Shown here in pieces: positions 1 through 8,152 of a stretch of DNA of 64,000 nucleotides. This stretch comes from Saccharospirillum salsuginis (GTDB lineage: Bacteria > Pseudomonadota > Gammaproteobacteria > Pseudomonadales > Natronospirillaceae). Both the position numbers and the translations under genes were made by a program. Where the stretch lies: positions 1 to 64,000 of the forward strand of contig NZ_BMXR01000017.1 of the NCBI RefSeq assembly GCF_014651855.1, in the 5' to 3' direction. The notes under the pieces were generated by a model. The model did no database searches. It was given only the letters and a program-made list of their open reading frames with translations, and was not told where the DNA came from. The first letter of the stretch is position 1. Every line of letters starts with the position of its first letter.

Positions 1-67
1 GGTCGGGTGTGTAAGCGCTGTGAGGCGTTGAGCTAACCGATACTAATGGCCCGTGCGGCTTGGCCAT
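1..67 (+). rRNA. rrl: 23S ribosomal RNA, 3' end (partial)
   Basis: The window opens inside the conserved last segment of large-subunit rRNA. The stretches GTAAGCGCTGTGAGGCGTTG and AGCTAACCGATACTAAT, followed by CCGTGCGGCTTGGCCAT, match the usual end of bacterial 23S rRNA. The mature 3' end should fall near 66-68, although the exact base cannot be fixed. The gene is cut by the window edge. It is followed by a 190-nt spacer without a tRNA and then by 5S. Confidence 0.93.
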
Positions 68-256
68 ATAACGCCCAAGGGGTGTTGGCGCCGTAACGCA
101 AGACAAAGAATTGAACGACTTGGATCGCCGACGACGGAAAGCGCCGTCGGACAGACACTTGAGAAGAGACTTGATCAGTGCGAATTGGGTGTACTGCACC
201 GGAACGGGAAAGCCATAGTGAGCGATCCTGAACCATACCGCAGTCACCAACCAGTT
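68..256 (+). other. 23S-5S internal transcribed spacer
   Basis: This is about 190 nt between the large-subunit rRNA and 5S. No tRNA cloverleaf or open reading frame with coding character is visible. It holds short self-complementary stretches, such as GCCGACGACGG with GCGCCGTCGG near 127-150, that probably serve rRNA processing. It is inferred to be transcribed as part of the rRNA precursor. Confidence 0.7.
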
Positions 257-375
257 TGCTTGACGACGATAGAGCTGTGGAACCACCTGACTCCTTGCCG
301 AACTCAGAAGTGAAACGCAGCCTCGCCGATGGTAGTGTGGGGTATCCCCATGTGAGAGTAGGTCATCGTCAAGCT
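257..375 (+). rRNA. rrf: 5S ribosomal RNA
   Basis: The 5S signature is clear: GTGGAACCACCTGACTCC near 277-294, then CCGAACTCAGAAGTGAAACG and GCCGATGGTAGTGTGGGGT with CCCCATGTGAGAGTAGG. The ends pair through helix I (GCTTGACGAC at 258-267 with GTCATCGTCAAGC at 362-374), which sets the boundaries to within a base or two. The length of about 119 nt is normal. It is the last gene of the rRNA operon, since a strong terminator follows directly. Confidence 0.95.
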
Positions 376-384
376 TTTAATACC

Positions 385-420
385 AACCCCCGGTACCGAT
401 AGGTATCGGGGGGTTTTTAT
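385..420 (+). terminator. Rho-independent terminator of the rRNA operon
   Basis: A GC-rich stem (AACCCCCGGTACC with GGTATCGGGGGGTT, one bulge) is closed by a GATA loop and followed by a run of T. It starts about 10 nt after the 5S 3' end, which is the standard place for rRNA operon termination. Confidence 0.85.
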
Positions 421-489
421 GGTCACCGCTTCGGTTCGTCAGACGATGACCGACTCAACGAGTAGCGGAGCGCCGCCCGGGTCCTCGTA

Positions 490-534
490 AAGCTTTTAAT
501 ACCAACCCCGGACCAGAGATGGTTCGGGGTTTTT
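490..534 (+). terminator. Second, duplicated rRNA-type terminator
   Basis: The 20 bases at 490-509 are identical to 371-390, which span the 5S tail and the first terminator. They lead into another stem (AACCCCGGACC with GGTTCGGGGTT) followed by TTTTT. The stem sequence differs from the first one while the lead-in is identical. This looks like a back-up terminator or the scar of an rRNA-operon recombination. No 5S body precedes this second copy. Confidence 0.75.
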
Positions 535-535
535 G

Positions 536-906
536 CGTTGTGGGGTCGGGACATTGGCGTGCCGATGGAGTGTTCCGGCGCAGCGTGAGGTTCGATGGTG
601 GGCATAACGCGCCCACCGTCACTCACCACCGCCTCAACCTACTCTGTGTTCTATTGAAGATGAACCTGAGGTTCAGTAATCTGAACCCGAGAATAGGTTG
701 CCGATGATTCTACCTTTAGTTGTCTGTTCTATTATGATGCAGATTCAGTGAGCTTCTCCCGGTTTATATTTCCTTGAGATAGCTCGAGGGCTTGGCTTTG
801 GTCGAGACAGCCTTTTCTCTCAGACTGCAACCCAAGTATATTAGGATTGACCAATTAAATACCCGGTAGCAGTAATCCAATCTAATAACTGAAAAGGATT
901 GTCCGG
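536..906. other. Intergenic region, 371 bp, no gene seen
   Basis: The stretch becomes clearly more AT-rich from about 640 onward. No open frame here has a credible ribosome-binding site or coding bias, and no RNA gene is recognised. A TTGACC near 847-852 could be a -35 element for the downstream outer-membrane gene, but no convincing -10 box follows, so promoter placement is left open. AAAAGGA at 892-898 is the ribosome-binding site of that gene. Confidence 0.4.
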
Positions 907-1512
907 ATGGCCAATAAATTAATTCCCGCCCTTATGGCATTGTGTGCCCTGACCCTTTCACTTCCTGTTTATGCCTCGAACTTAGGTTTGCAATTTCAAA
1001 CGGGTCGATATGCGATAGATTCGGAAGTGGCTGAGCGTGAGGGTATTGAGGATTCAGGTTTTTCCCTGGGTTTCGATGCTTACACTGTGCTGGCTAACCA
1101 TGTTCGCTTAGGTGGCGGTTTTTTCACGGTATTCACGGAAGACCATGAGAGCTACAGCGTCATGGTCGAGGATCAAAATGGGAATGTCAGTGAGGCTGAT
1201 AGCTCCGCAGCGGTTGGTTCCTTTTATGGTGAAGCGGGTTTAACTGCAAGACCACTTCCCTGGTTGGTCACTGATTTGACAGCTGGGTACGGTGTCGGTC
1301 TATCCACCCGTACCGTCAGTAACTGTATGGATTGTCCCGGCGAGAAGTTGGATGTTCCCATCGGTGCTTATATTAAACCCAGAGTCAGTTATGTTCATGC
1401 TATGACCGATGATGGTTATTTCAATATTGGCCTTGAATACGTTGGTTTCCTCGGGGAGTCGGGGATGGAAAACGGGATTATGCTGAACTTGGGTTTGTTT
1501 GTAGATTTCTAG
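907..1512 (+). CDS. Outer-membrane beta-barrel protein, small
   Basis: The 201-residue product starts with a typical signal peptide (basic MANK, a hydrophobic run, then a likely cleavage after VYA at residues 21-23). The mature part alternates polar and hydrophobic residues, has many Gly and aromatic residues, and ends in phenylalanine, as outer-membrane barrels do. A CxxC-like NCMDC lies in a predicted loop. The size suggests an eight-stranded barrel of the OmpW/OmpA-like class, but no family can be named. Base composition is noticeably lower in GC than the genes around it, so transfer or relaxed selection is possible. AAAAGGA precedes the ATG. It is a single-gene unit that converges on dnaE2. 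Confidence 0.7.
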   Translation: MANKLIPALMALCALTLSLPVYASNLGLQFQTGRYAIDSEVAEREGIEDSGFSLGFDAYTVLANHVRLGGGFFTVFTEDHESYSVMVEDQNGNVSEADSSAAVGSFYGEAGLTARPLPWLVTDLTAGYGVGLSTRTVSNCMDCPGEKLDVPIGAYIKPRVSYVHAMTDDGYFNIGLEYVGFLGESGMENGIMLNLGLFVDF

Positions 1513-1539
1513 GATTCCGCCAATTTCATTCGGCTGGAC

Positions 1540-1565
1540 GTCAGGTCGCCATCATGCGACCTGAC
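1540..1565. terminator. Hairpin between convergent genes
   Basis: A perfect 10-bp stem (GTCAGGTCGC with GCGACCTGAC) and a 6-nt loop lie between the barrel gene and the 3' end of dnaE2. There is no long T run on the plus strand, so it is a probable bidirectional terminator without full canonical form. Confidence 0.6.
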
Positions 1566-1579
1566 TTAAGCTGTGTTTG

Positions 1580-4500
1580 CTAATGATAGTCTCTGGAAGC
1601 GATTCTTGGTTCCTGGCTGGAGATAGCCTGCACCCCATCCATACTTTCGGCTATCACATGAATCACATCGTTGTCCCACGCCTTCTCCAGTAACCCCGTC
1701 ACCTTCACCAGTTGCTCGGTCGTCAGCACCCTCATGAACTCAAGCGCCTGCCGACGCCAAACCACGACATTGATATTTCCCGTGTCATCTTCAAGCGTCA
1801 CGAACGTCACCCCGGTCTTGGTTTTCGGGGCCTGACGGTTCACGATTACGCCAATCACCTGAATTGGAACCCTGACCCGGTCCGGTAATGTCAGGCCTTG
1901 TTCCTGGGCCAGCCGCGTCAACCTGTCCTGTTCTACCTTGGCCAGATCCAGCAGTTTATTCGCGGCGTGGGTATTCGGAATCTGTCGACTCTCGCGCAGC
2001 AATTGAATCAGATGCGGTCCGAGGCTCAGCCCCTGGCTGTCATAGTCTTCGACCAGGTTGGCCCAGGCATCGGGCGCGGGCAGTGCGTATTGCTCGGGCA
2101 GGGTCTCATCGAAGGCATCGCTCAGCAGTGGCGCCTGCAGGCGCAGCGCCGAGGTTTCCCAACGGGCCTGATGACGATGCTCGGTCAGATACTGGAAGGC
2201 ATTGGCCGAGGCCAGGGCGTCGAGATCGCCGGTCGTGATGTCGGGCAGGCGTTCGAGTTCCTTGATGCGACGGTAGCCGGCCTCGGGACGATGTTGGACC
2301 AGGCTGCGCCCCGCCTCTTCACTCAAACCTTTGACGCGCCGGAAACCGAGACGAATGTCGGGATGGTCCCGGTCGCCTTCCAGACTGCTGTCCCAATCAC
2401 TGGCGTTGATGTCGATCGGTAAAGCAGTCACACCGTGGCGCTGCACGTCCTGAACCAGTTGCGAGGCGGAATAAAATCCCATCGGCAGGCTGTTGAGCAG
2501 CGCGCAACAGAATGCAGCCGGATGATGGTACTTCAGCCAGGCGGAGAGGTACGCGATCAACGCGAAACCGGCGGCGTGGGATTCGGGAAACCCGTATTCG
2601 CCGAAGCCCTCGATCTGTCGATTGATGCGCTGGATAAACGTATCCGGATAGCCGTTGGCGCTCATGTTGGCGGTCAGTTGATCGCGCAGTTGGGTGATGT
2701 GCCCGGTTTTTTTCCAACTGGCCATGGAGCGGCGCAATTCGTTGGCCTGCTCCGAGGTGAAGTCGGCGGCCGTCATGGCCAGCGAGATGACTTGTTCCTG
2801 AAAGATCGGTACACCCAGGGTCCGTTCCAGAATCGGTATCAATGCGGGGTTGGGGTATTCGACTTTTTCCTGACCGACGCGCCGTTTGAGGTAGGGGTGG
2901 ACCATGTCGCCGTGAATGGGGCCGGGCCGGACGATGGCGACCTGCACCACCAGGTCATAAAATTTCTCCGGCTTCAGTCGCGGTAACATGTTCATCTGAG
3001 CGCGGGATTCGATCTGGAACACGCCGACGGTGTCGGCTTGCTGGATCATGTTGAAGACGTCGGCGTCGGCCCGGTCGATGTTCTGGATCTTCAGGGTTTT
3101 TCCCTGATGCTCACGCACCAGGTCCAGCGTCTTGCGCACCGCGCTGAGCATGCCGAGGCCAAGCACATCTACTTTCATCAGACCCACGGCCTCCAGGTCG
3201 TCCTTGTCCCATTGAATGACGGTCCGGTCGGCCATGGTGGCGTTTTCGATCGGGACCAGGTCCGCAACCACCCCTTCGGTCAGGACGAAGCCACCCACGT
3301 GCTGCGACAAGTGACGCGGAAAGCCGTGGATCTGATTCAGCAACGATTTGAACAAACCGATCTGATGGTCGGACAGACCCATGCCGTCTTCGATGATCTC
3401 GTCGATCCAGTTCTTGCTGCGATAACGCCAGCCATAGTTTGCGATTTTCTGATTCAGCTGGTCGAGGTTCAGCCCGAGAACGCGACCGATGTCGCGCAAG
3501 GCGCTCTTGCGCTTGTAGGTGATCACGGTGGCGGCCAGGGCGGCTCGTTTACGGCCGTATTTTCGATACAGGTACTGGATCACTTCCTCGCGCCGCTCAT
3601 GTTCGAAATCGACATCGATGTCCGGCGGTTCCTTGCGGCCGGCCGAAATAAACCGGTCGAACAGCAGCGAGGCTTCCTTCGGGTTCACTTCGGTGATGCC
3701 GAGGCAGTAACAGACGACGGAATTGGCGGCGGACCCCCGGCCCTGACACAGGATCTGTTGCGAGCGCGCGAACCGGACGATGTCGTAAACGGTCAGGAAA
3801 TAGTGCTCGTAGCCCTTCTGCCGGATCATCGCCAATTCACGCTCGATGGTTGTTTCGAGCTCTTCGTTCAAGCCTTCCGGGAATCGTCGCCTGGCCCCCT
3901 GATACACCAGCAGTCGCAAATACTCCGGTGCCGTGTACTGGCCCGGCAGCACATCCTTGGGATAACGGTACTGCAGTTCATCCAGAGTGAAGTGACAACG
4001 CTCGGCGATGCGCATCGTCTCCGCCCGTTGTTCGTCGGTGTAGAGCGAACGCAACTTGTTGAAGGAGCGCAAATGGTTTTCCGCGTTGGGAAACAGGTGC
4101 GGCATGGCTTCGTGCAGTGTCAGGTTATGGCGGATGGCGGTCAGCGCATCCTGCAGATTCTTGCGATCCGGGTGGTGCATGTGCACATTGTTGGCGCAGA
4201 CCGCCGGCACGTTACAGCGCTCGCCCAGCCGTTGGCTGTTGCGCGCCTCCTCAAAACCGGTGTTGGTCAGCAGGTTTTCCACCAAGACCCAGCAGCGTTC
4301 GGGGAAATAGTCTTTGAACCGAAGCAGGGAGGCTTCATCCTCGTCGATGTGCCGGGGCGACCAGAGACACAGGCAGTGATCGAGGGCCTGTCTGAAGTCC
4401 GCTTCGGTGACGCGGTAAGCGCCCTTTTCGCAGCGCCGCCGGGCTCGGGTGATCAACTGACACAACTGGCTGTAACCGGTCATGTCCGGAGCCAGCAGAA

Positions 4501-4741
4501 TCACCAACTGGCCTTCGAAACGGAACTCGGCACCGATGATCAGCGTCATCGGTAGCTCGTGCGCATCAATCACCCGCCAGGCCTTGACCACCCCGGCGAC
4601 CGAACATTCGTCGGTGATCGCCAGGGCCCGGTAACCCAATTCGTGGGCGCGCCATACCAGCTCTTCCGGGTGGGAGGCGCCGCGCAAAAAACTGTGGTTG
4701 CTGATGCAGTGCAACTCGGCGTAGGGAAAGGGGGCGGTCAT
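1580..4741 (-). CDS. dnaE2: Error-prone DNA polymerase DnaE2 (ImuC)
   Basis: This is a 1053-residue C-family polymerase, the catalytic part of the damage-inducible ImuA-ImuB-DnaE2 translesion machinery. The N-terminal PHP domain begins with AELHCISNHSFLRGAS. The polymerase active site PDIDVDFEHERR sits near residue 370 and carries the catalytic aspartates. The C-terminal OB-fold is visible as VIGVIVNRQAPKTKTG. The length fits DnaE2, which is shorter than replicative DnaE. The ATG at 4741 overlaps the imuB stop in an ATGA arrangement, so the two are translationally coupled; the same frame stays open far upstream, but only as the shadow of imuB. Expression should depend on the LexA box upstream of imuA. 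Confidence 0.96.
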   Translation of the reverse strand: MTAPFPYAELHCISNHSFLRGASHPEELVWRAHELGYRALAITDECSVAGVVKAWRVIDAHELPMTLIIGAEFRFEGQLVILLAPDMTGYSQLCQLITRARRRCEKGAYRVTEADFRQALDHCLCLWSPRHIDEDEASLLRFKDYFPERCWVLVENLLTNTGFEEARNSQRLGERCNVPAVCANNVHMHHPDRKNLQDALTAIRHNLTLHEAMPHLFPNAENHLRSFNKLRSLYTDEQRAETMRIAERCHFTLDELQYRYPKDVLPGQYTAPEYLRLLVYQGARRRFPEGLNEELETTIERELAMIRQKGYEHYFLTVYDIVRFARSQQILCQGRGSAANSVVCYCLGITEVNPKEASLLFDRFISAGRKEPPDIDVDFEHERREEVIQYLYRKYGRKRAALAATVITYKRKSALRDIGRVLGLNLDQLNQKIANYGWRYRSKNWIDEIIEDGMGLSDHQIGLFKSLLNQIHGFPRHLSQHVGGFVLTEGVVADLVPIENATMADRTVIQWDKDDLEAVGLMKVDVLGLGMLSAVRKTLDLVREHQGKTLKIQNIDRADADVFNMIQQADTVGVFQIESRAQMNMLPRLKPEKFYDLVVQVAIVRPGPIHGDMVHPYLKRRVGQEKVEYPNPALIPILERTLGVPIFQEQVISLAMTAADFTSEQANELRRSMASWKKTGHITQLRDQLTANMSANGYPDTFIQRINRQIEGFGEYGFPESHAAGFALIAYLSAWLKYHHPAAFCCALLNSLPMGFYSASQLVQDVQRHGVTALPIDINASDWDSSLEGDRDHPDIRLGFRRVKGLSEEAGRSLVQHRPEAGYRRIKELERLPDITTGDLDALASANAFQYLTEHRHQARWETSALRLQAPLLSDAFDETLPEQYALPAPDAWANLVEDYDSQGLSLGPHLIQLLRESRQIPNTHAANKLLDLAKVEQDRLTRLAQEQGLTLPDRVRVPIQVIGVIVNRQAPKTKTGVTFVTLEDDTGNINVVVWRRQALEFMRVLTTEQLVKVTGLLEKAWDNDVIHVIAESMDGVQAISSQEPRIASRDYH

Positions 4742-6168
4742 GAAAACACCCCTTCGAGAAACCAGCGACGGTCGTCGTGGCGCGCCAGCCAGTGAAGTTG
4801 TTGATGCTGTCGGTGCCAGGCCCGGAAATAGTCCCGGCGGAAGGGGGCCGGTTGCAGCCAGTCCCCCGGCGCGATGCGTTCCGGTCCGCTGAGCCAGTCG
4901 TAATCCCCGGGACGGACCGCGACCGGTTCGGGCAGCAGGAACACCGGATGATGTCGGCTGAATGTCGCCGATTGAACGGACCGGTCGGCCTCGGTGGCCG
5001 GATCGAGCCGGCCGGCTTGCAGCGGTCGCGGATCGGCGCCGCACATCGGTGTGCGCACCCGGTCGTGCCCCAGGCGCGAGACCAGCAGGGACAGCAAACG
5101 GTCGGCGTCGGCCGCGGGGTAGGCCGTGCCCAGCAGATCCCCGGCCTGACCGGCATCCGCATGGAAACGGTGGGCGCGCACCAGCACCGCGAGCACCGGG
5201 GCCGGCAGCGGCTGGCGTTCCAGCGCCAATCCCACCAGGTGCTGCCACTCCTGCGCCGTCTTGGCGCCGCGTACCGCCTGAACGTGCAGCCGGGTGGGCG
5301 GCTGTTCGCGATGCTCCAGTTTCAGGTGCAGACTGTCGATGCTCTGCTGACGGGCCTGCAGATAGGCCTCCAGGGTGACCAGCAAGCGTTTGACCGGGAA
5401 CAGCAAGCCATCGGCCTGGGTCGCCTCGTGCAGCAATTCCAGGCGCTCGTTGAAATGCGGGGGCAAGGTGAACCGTTGCCCCAGGGCATCCGGCTGTTCC
5501 AGGGCGTTCAGGTGGCGCACCATCTCCGGGCCGAAGCGATAACCCAGTTCGGCCCGGGGGGCACGGCGCAGTTGGGCATAGGTGGTCAGCCCCATTCGGG
5601 TCAGTTTGGCGGGGTCCTTGATCGGTAAGTCGAGCGCGTCGACCGGCAACGGGTCGAGTTCGGCGCGGATCCGGACGGCATCCTGGCTGAACAACGCGAT
5701 CCTGTTCCGGGCCAGCAGCCGCGCCGCCAGGGCGGTGTGCCCGGTGGCGCAGTGGTAGCGGTAGCCACTGCGGTGCAGGTGCGCCCACAGCTGTTCCAGG
5801 AAGGCGTCGAGCCCACCAAACAACCGCAGCATGGAGCCGATTTCCAGTAACATGCCCGACGGCGGGCACAGGCGGATGTCGGCGCACAACCGATACAGCA
5901 CCAACGCCAGCCGGCCCAGTTGCTCGCGTTCGAGCTGGGCGTCGTACTGGGCGATCTCGACCGACTCGAGCAGGCAGTAGGCGGTGTTGGTGCTCATGCC
6001 TTCGCGAACGCCGAGCGCTGTGGCCGCGGCATTGCATTGCAGGACCGACTGGCCGTTCCCGGCCAGCAGCAATTGCGGCGGCCGCTGCGGGTCATCCGGC
6101 CCGAACCAGGCTTCGAGCGCCAGCGCCGGGAACTCGATGAACAGCCAAAGGCGCCGTGTACTATCCAT
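4738..6168 (-). CDS. imuB: ImuB, Y-family polymerase-like mutasome hub
   Basis: The 476-residue protein has a Y-family polymerase fold but not its acidic active site. The usual catalytic aspartate near the N-terminus is replaced by LWLFIEFPALALE, and the SxDE motif region reads MLLEIGSMLRLFGG. That loss is a known trait of ImuB, which tethers the beta clamp, ImuA and DnaE2 rather than polymerising. The C-terminal half (from about LPPHFNERLEL) is typical of ImuB. The ATG at 6168 was chosen because it matches the family N-terminus. It overlaps the end of imuA by 8 nt and its stop overlaps the start of dnaE2. Confidence 0.93.
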   Translation of the reverse strand: MDSTRRLWLFIEFPALALEAWFGPDDPQRPPQLLLAGNGQSVLQCNAAATALGVREGMSTNTAYCLLESVEIAQYDAQLEREQLGRLALVLYRLCADIRLCPPSGMLLEIGSMLRLFGGLDAFLEQLWAHLHRSGYRYHCATGHTALAARLLARNRIALFSQDAVRIRAELDPLPVDALDLPIKDPAKLTRMGLTTYAQLRRAPRAELGYRFGPEMVRHLNALEQPDALGQRFTLPPHFNERLELLHEATQADGLLFPVKRLLVTLEAYLQARQQSIDSLHLKLEHREQPPTRLHVQAVRGAKTAQEWQHLVGLALERQPLPAPVLAVLVRAHRFHADAGQAGDLLGTAYPAADADRLLSLLVSRLGHDRVRTPMCGADPRPLQAGRLDPATEADRSVQSATFSRHHPVFLLPEPVAVRPGDYDWLSGPERIAPGDWLQPAPFRRDYFRAWHRQHQQLHWLARHDDRRWFLEGVFS

Positions 6169-6811
6169 GGCCCCCCGCTCCTTCGCCGAACAACGGCAAC
6201 GGCAGTTCAATGTCCTGCACCGGCCAACCGGCCCGGCGTTTCAGAATGTCCACACACGCACGCTCCGGTCCGGGCGAGGTCAGCCGCAGCCTCAATGCGG
6301 CCACCGACGGGGCCGACTCGAACCGTGCCGGGCGCAGCAGAAACACAGGAATGCGCCCTTTCTCCGCCGCCAGTTGCAAGCGGCGCATCCGCGCCTTGTC
6401 GAGCTGTTCCACCCAGGCCACCACGGCCTGGCTGCCGCCGGTGTTCAGGCATTGCTCCAGGCTCCACAGCAGGTCGTCCGCCCCCCGGGTCTGACACACC
6501 AGCATGCGGTCGAGCGCCAGCCCCCACTGGGCCAGACCCGGCCCGTAGGGCTGAAAGGGCGGGTTGAACCAGACCTGCCAGCGGCTGTCGTTCCGGCTCA
6601 ATTCCGACAGGGCGGGCAGCAACAGGCGCAGCTCGCCCTGACCGGGACGATGAACCAGGATCTCGGTGACGGCGCCGAGAGGCCAGCCGCCGCCGGGCAA
6701 TTCGGTATCCAGGGCGGCATGGCCGCTGGGCTGGGCTTGTTGGCGGGTGCGGCGCCAATCGTGGCCGGTCCAGACCTGGCCATTCCGGGTCAGTTCATGC
6801 AACAAGGTCAT
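6161..6811 (-). CDS. imuA: ImuA, RecA/SulA-like mutasome subunit
   Basis: The 216-residue product matches ImuA, the first gene of the SOS mutagenesis cassette. The segment ELPGGGWPLGAVTEIL near residue 40 resembles the RecA region just before Walker A, but the following HRPGQGEL is not an intact P-loop, as expected for ImuA. The start at 6811 is preferred because the LexA box lies only 18 nt upstream; any earlier in-frame start would put the operator inside the gene. No strong Shine-Dalgarno is visible in the short leader. It overlaps imuB, giving a three-gene operon ending in dnaE2. Confidence 0.9.
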   Translation of the reverse strand: MTLLHELTRNGQVWTGHDWRRTRQQAQPSGHAALDTELPGGGWPLGAVTEILVHRPGQGELRLLLPALSELSRNDSRWQVWFNPPFQPYGPGLAQWGLALDRMLVCQTRGADDLLWSLEQCLNTGGSQAVVAWVEQLDKARMRRLQLAAEKGRIPVFLLRPARFESAPSVAALRLRLTSPGPERACVDILKRRAGWPVQDIELPLPLFGEGAGGHG

Positions 6812-6829
6812 GGTGTGGGGACTGCTCGA

Positions 6830-6849
6830 TACTGTATGTATGTACAGTA
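6830..6849 (-). promoter_or_regulatory. LexA (SOS) box of imuA-imuB-dnaE2
   Basis: TACTGTATGTATGTACAGTA is a near-perfect match to the gammaproteobacterial LexA consensus (CTG-N10-CAG with an alternating AT core). It lies 18 nt upstream of the imuA start, so LexA binding would block the promoter and DNA damage would derepress the mutasome. Confidence 0.93.
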
Positions 6850-6963
6850 TAATCAGAGTCGAAAGGGATGCCAGTGACGGTTGGTATCGGTCTGTATCCG
6901 GTGCCAATCTTAGGTGCTGTGGCTGGTTTTTCACGGCTGGGTGGTCTTGGTTATCCGGAACAC

Positions 6964-7076
6964 GTACCCGGGCTGGGTGATGCTCTTCCAGGGACCGCTA
7001 TAAACCCATCCCTGGGCGCTTAGCTTCGGCATCCTGCCTCAGATGTCCCCTACAGAGCATCACCCACCCCGGGTAC
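6964..7076 (-). repeat. 113-bp variable-arm element, copy A
   Basis: This is copy A of the family described in the findings, with the core on the minus strand. Outer arms 6964-6986 and 7054-7076 pair at 22 of 23 positions, and the inner part of the arms pairs less well. On the minus strand the core contains a GAGGCAGGATGCC-type hairpin, then AAG, then CCCAGGGATGGG and a purine-rich linker. The arm sequence occurs in no other copy here. It fills most of the gap between the imuA operator and the 3' end of the TauE gene. Confidence 0.8.
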
Positions 7077-7168
7077 TCACCCATGCAGTCACATTCCTAC
7101 CATACCATCTGCCAAGAACCCTAAGCAGACACGGATTCCCAGCAGCCAAGCCGTGCAAAACCAATCAC

Positions 7169-7918
7169 TTACCTCAGCCCGGATGCCACCAAACTCCCTC
7201 CGGACCCGATCAGCAACGCGAACGCCAACCGCCGCATCCAGAGCTCGGGCAGTGGCGGCCCAAAACGTTTGCCGATGAGGGTGCCGGTGGCGACCACGGG
7301 CAGGCCGAGCAGAGCGGTGATGATCAAAGCCGGGGTGACATCGAGATAGGGCAGGGCCATGGGTAGGCGGATGATCGATGTCGCGGTGAAGGTCATCAGC
7401 AGGGTCAGGCGCACGCGCAATAACGGTAACGGTTGGCGATACATAAGGAAGGCCAGCGGTGGGCCATAGGTGGCGAACAGGCCGCCGAGCACTCCGGCCA
7501 GGGCACCCATGGAGGCGAAGGTCCAGGAGCGGGATACTCTGGGTTGCGGGTGGGGTTTCCACATCATCAACAGGCAACTGGCGATGATGGTGGCGCCGAG
7601 TATCAGCTTGAGGGTGCCGACGTCTTCGGCGCTGAATCGGGCCAGCAGCCAGAGGCCAAGTCCGGTCAGCGGGATTGCCGTGGCGAGCATGGCGAACAGG
7701 GCCGGCTTGTAGACGTGGTGGGTGTGGCCGCGCAGGGCGATGCCGGTGTTCAACAGGCTCAGCGCACTGGTGACGAAGGCGGCGAATTCGAGTGAGACCA
7801 GGCCGAACGCCGAGGTCAGACCCATGACCACAAGGCCGAAGGCGAAACCGGTGACGGTCTGGATGTAACTGCCCAGGAAGAAGATGCCGAGCAGGGGCAA
7901 CAGAAGAATCGGATCCAT
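7169..7918 (-). CDS. TauE/SafE-family sulfite/organic-anion permease
   Basis: This 249-residue, strongly hydrophobic protein has about eight predicted membrane segments. The N-terminal FFLGSYIQTVTGFAFGLVVM is the first TauE/SafE repeat, and a second half with GVLGGLFATYGPP at about 145-157 is typical. Family members export sulfite, sulfoacetate or similar anions, or take up sulfur compounds. The substrate here cannot be told. No sulfur-metabolism gene is adjacent. Elements A and B of the 113-bp repeat flank the gene on both sides. Confidence 0.85.
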   Translation of the reverse strand: MDPILLLPLLGIFFLGSYIQTVTGFAFGLVVMGLTSAFGLVSLEFAAFVTSALSLLNTGIALRGHTHHVYKPALFAMLATAIPLTGLGLWLLARFSAEDVGTLKLILGATIIASCLLMMWKPHPQPRVSRSWTFASMGALAGVLGGLFATYGPPLAFLMYRQPLPLLRVRLTLLMTFTATSIIRLPMALPYLDVTPALIITALLGLPVVATGTLIGKRFGPPLPELWMRRLAFALLIGSGGSLVASGLR

Positions 7919-7954
7919 TGATTAATGTTATCAGATTTGGAGGTGGCTGAACCC

Positions 7955-8068
7955 GCACCGGCGGCCGGGTAAACCTATTCGGGTGGTGCGACACATCGCT
8001 CGTCGTGTACCCGTCCATGGGGGCTTGGCGGCCGCCATCCCCGAATAAGCCTACCCGGTAGCCGGTGC
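7955..8068 (-). repeat. 113-bp-type variable-arm element, copy B
   Basis: This copy is 114 bp with 29-nt arms (7955-7983 and 8040-8068) that pair with five mismatches, all or mostly transitions. On the minus strand the core keeps the AAGCCCCCATGGACGGG hairpin. The first hairpin has become GGCGGCCGCC without the ATGGAT tip, and a third small stem follows. It is the most divergent core among the copies. Confidence 0.7.
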
Positions 8069-8152
8069 TGGCCATCCGAGAAGTCAGAAACCAGAGTCAT
8101 CGCATTCAGATGAGAGAAGTGAACTGAAAGAGATTCAACTGAAACGCAGTGT

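Noticed and set aside
68..256. A tRNA gene in the 23S-5S spacer
   Set aside because: No cloverleaf, TTC-type T-loop or CCA end can be assembled from the spacer.
3038..4555. A 505-codon open frame on the plus strand opposite dnaE2
   Set aside because: It is the antisense shadow of a highly conserved polymerase gene in GC-rich DNA. It has no ribosome-binding site, and its composition (runs of His, Gln, Asp) is typical of such shadows.
4742..6037. Extension of dnaE2 upstream of 4741 by 432 codons in the same frame
   Set aside because: The extension runs through imuB in another frame, is Arg/Pro-rich without domain content, and the known DnaE2 N-terminus begins at 4741.
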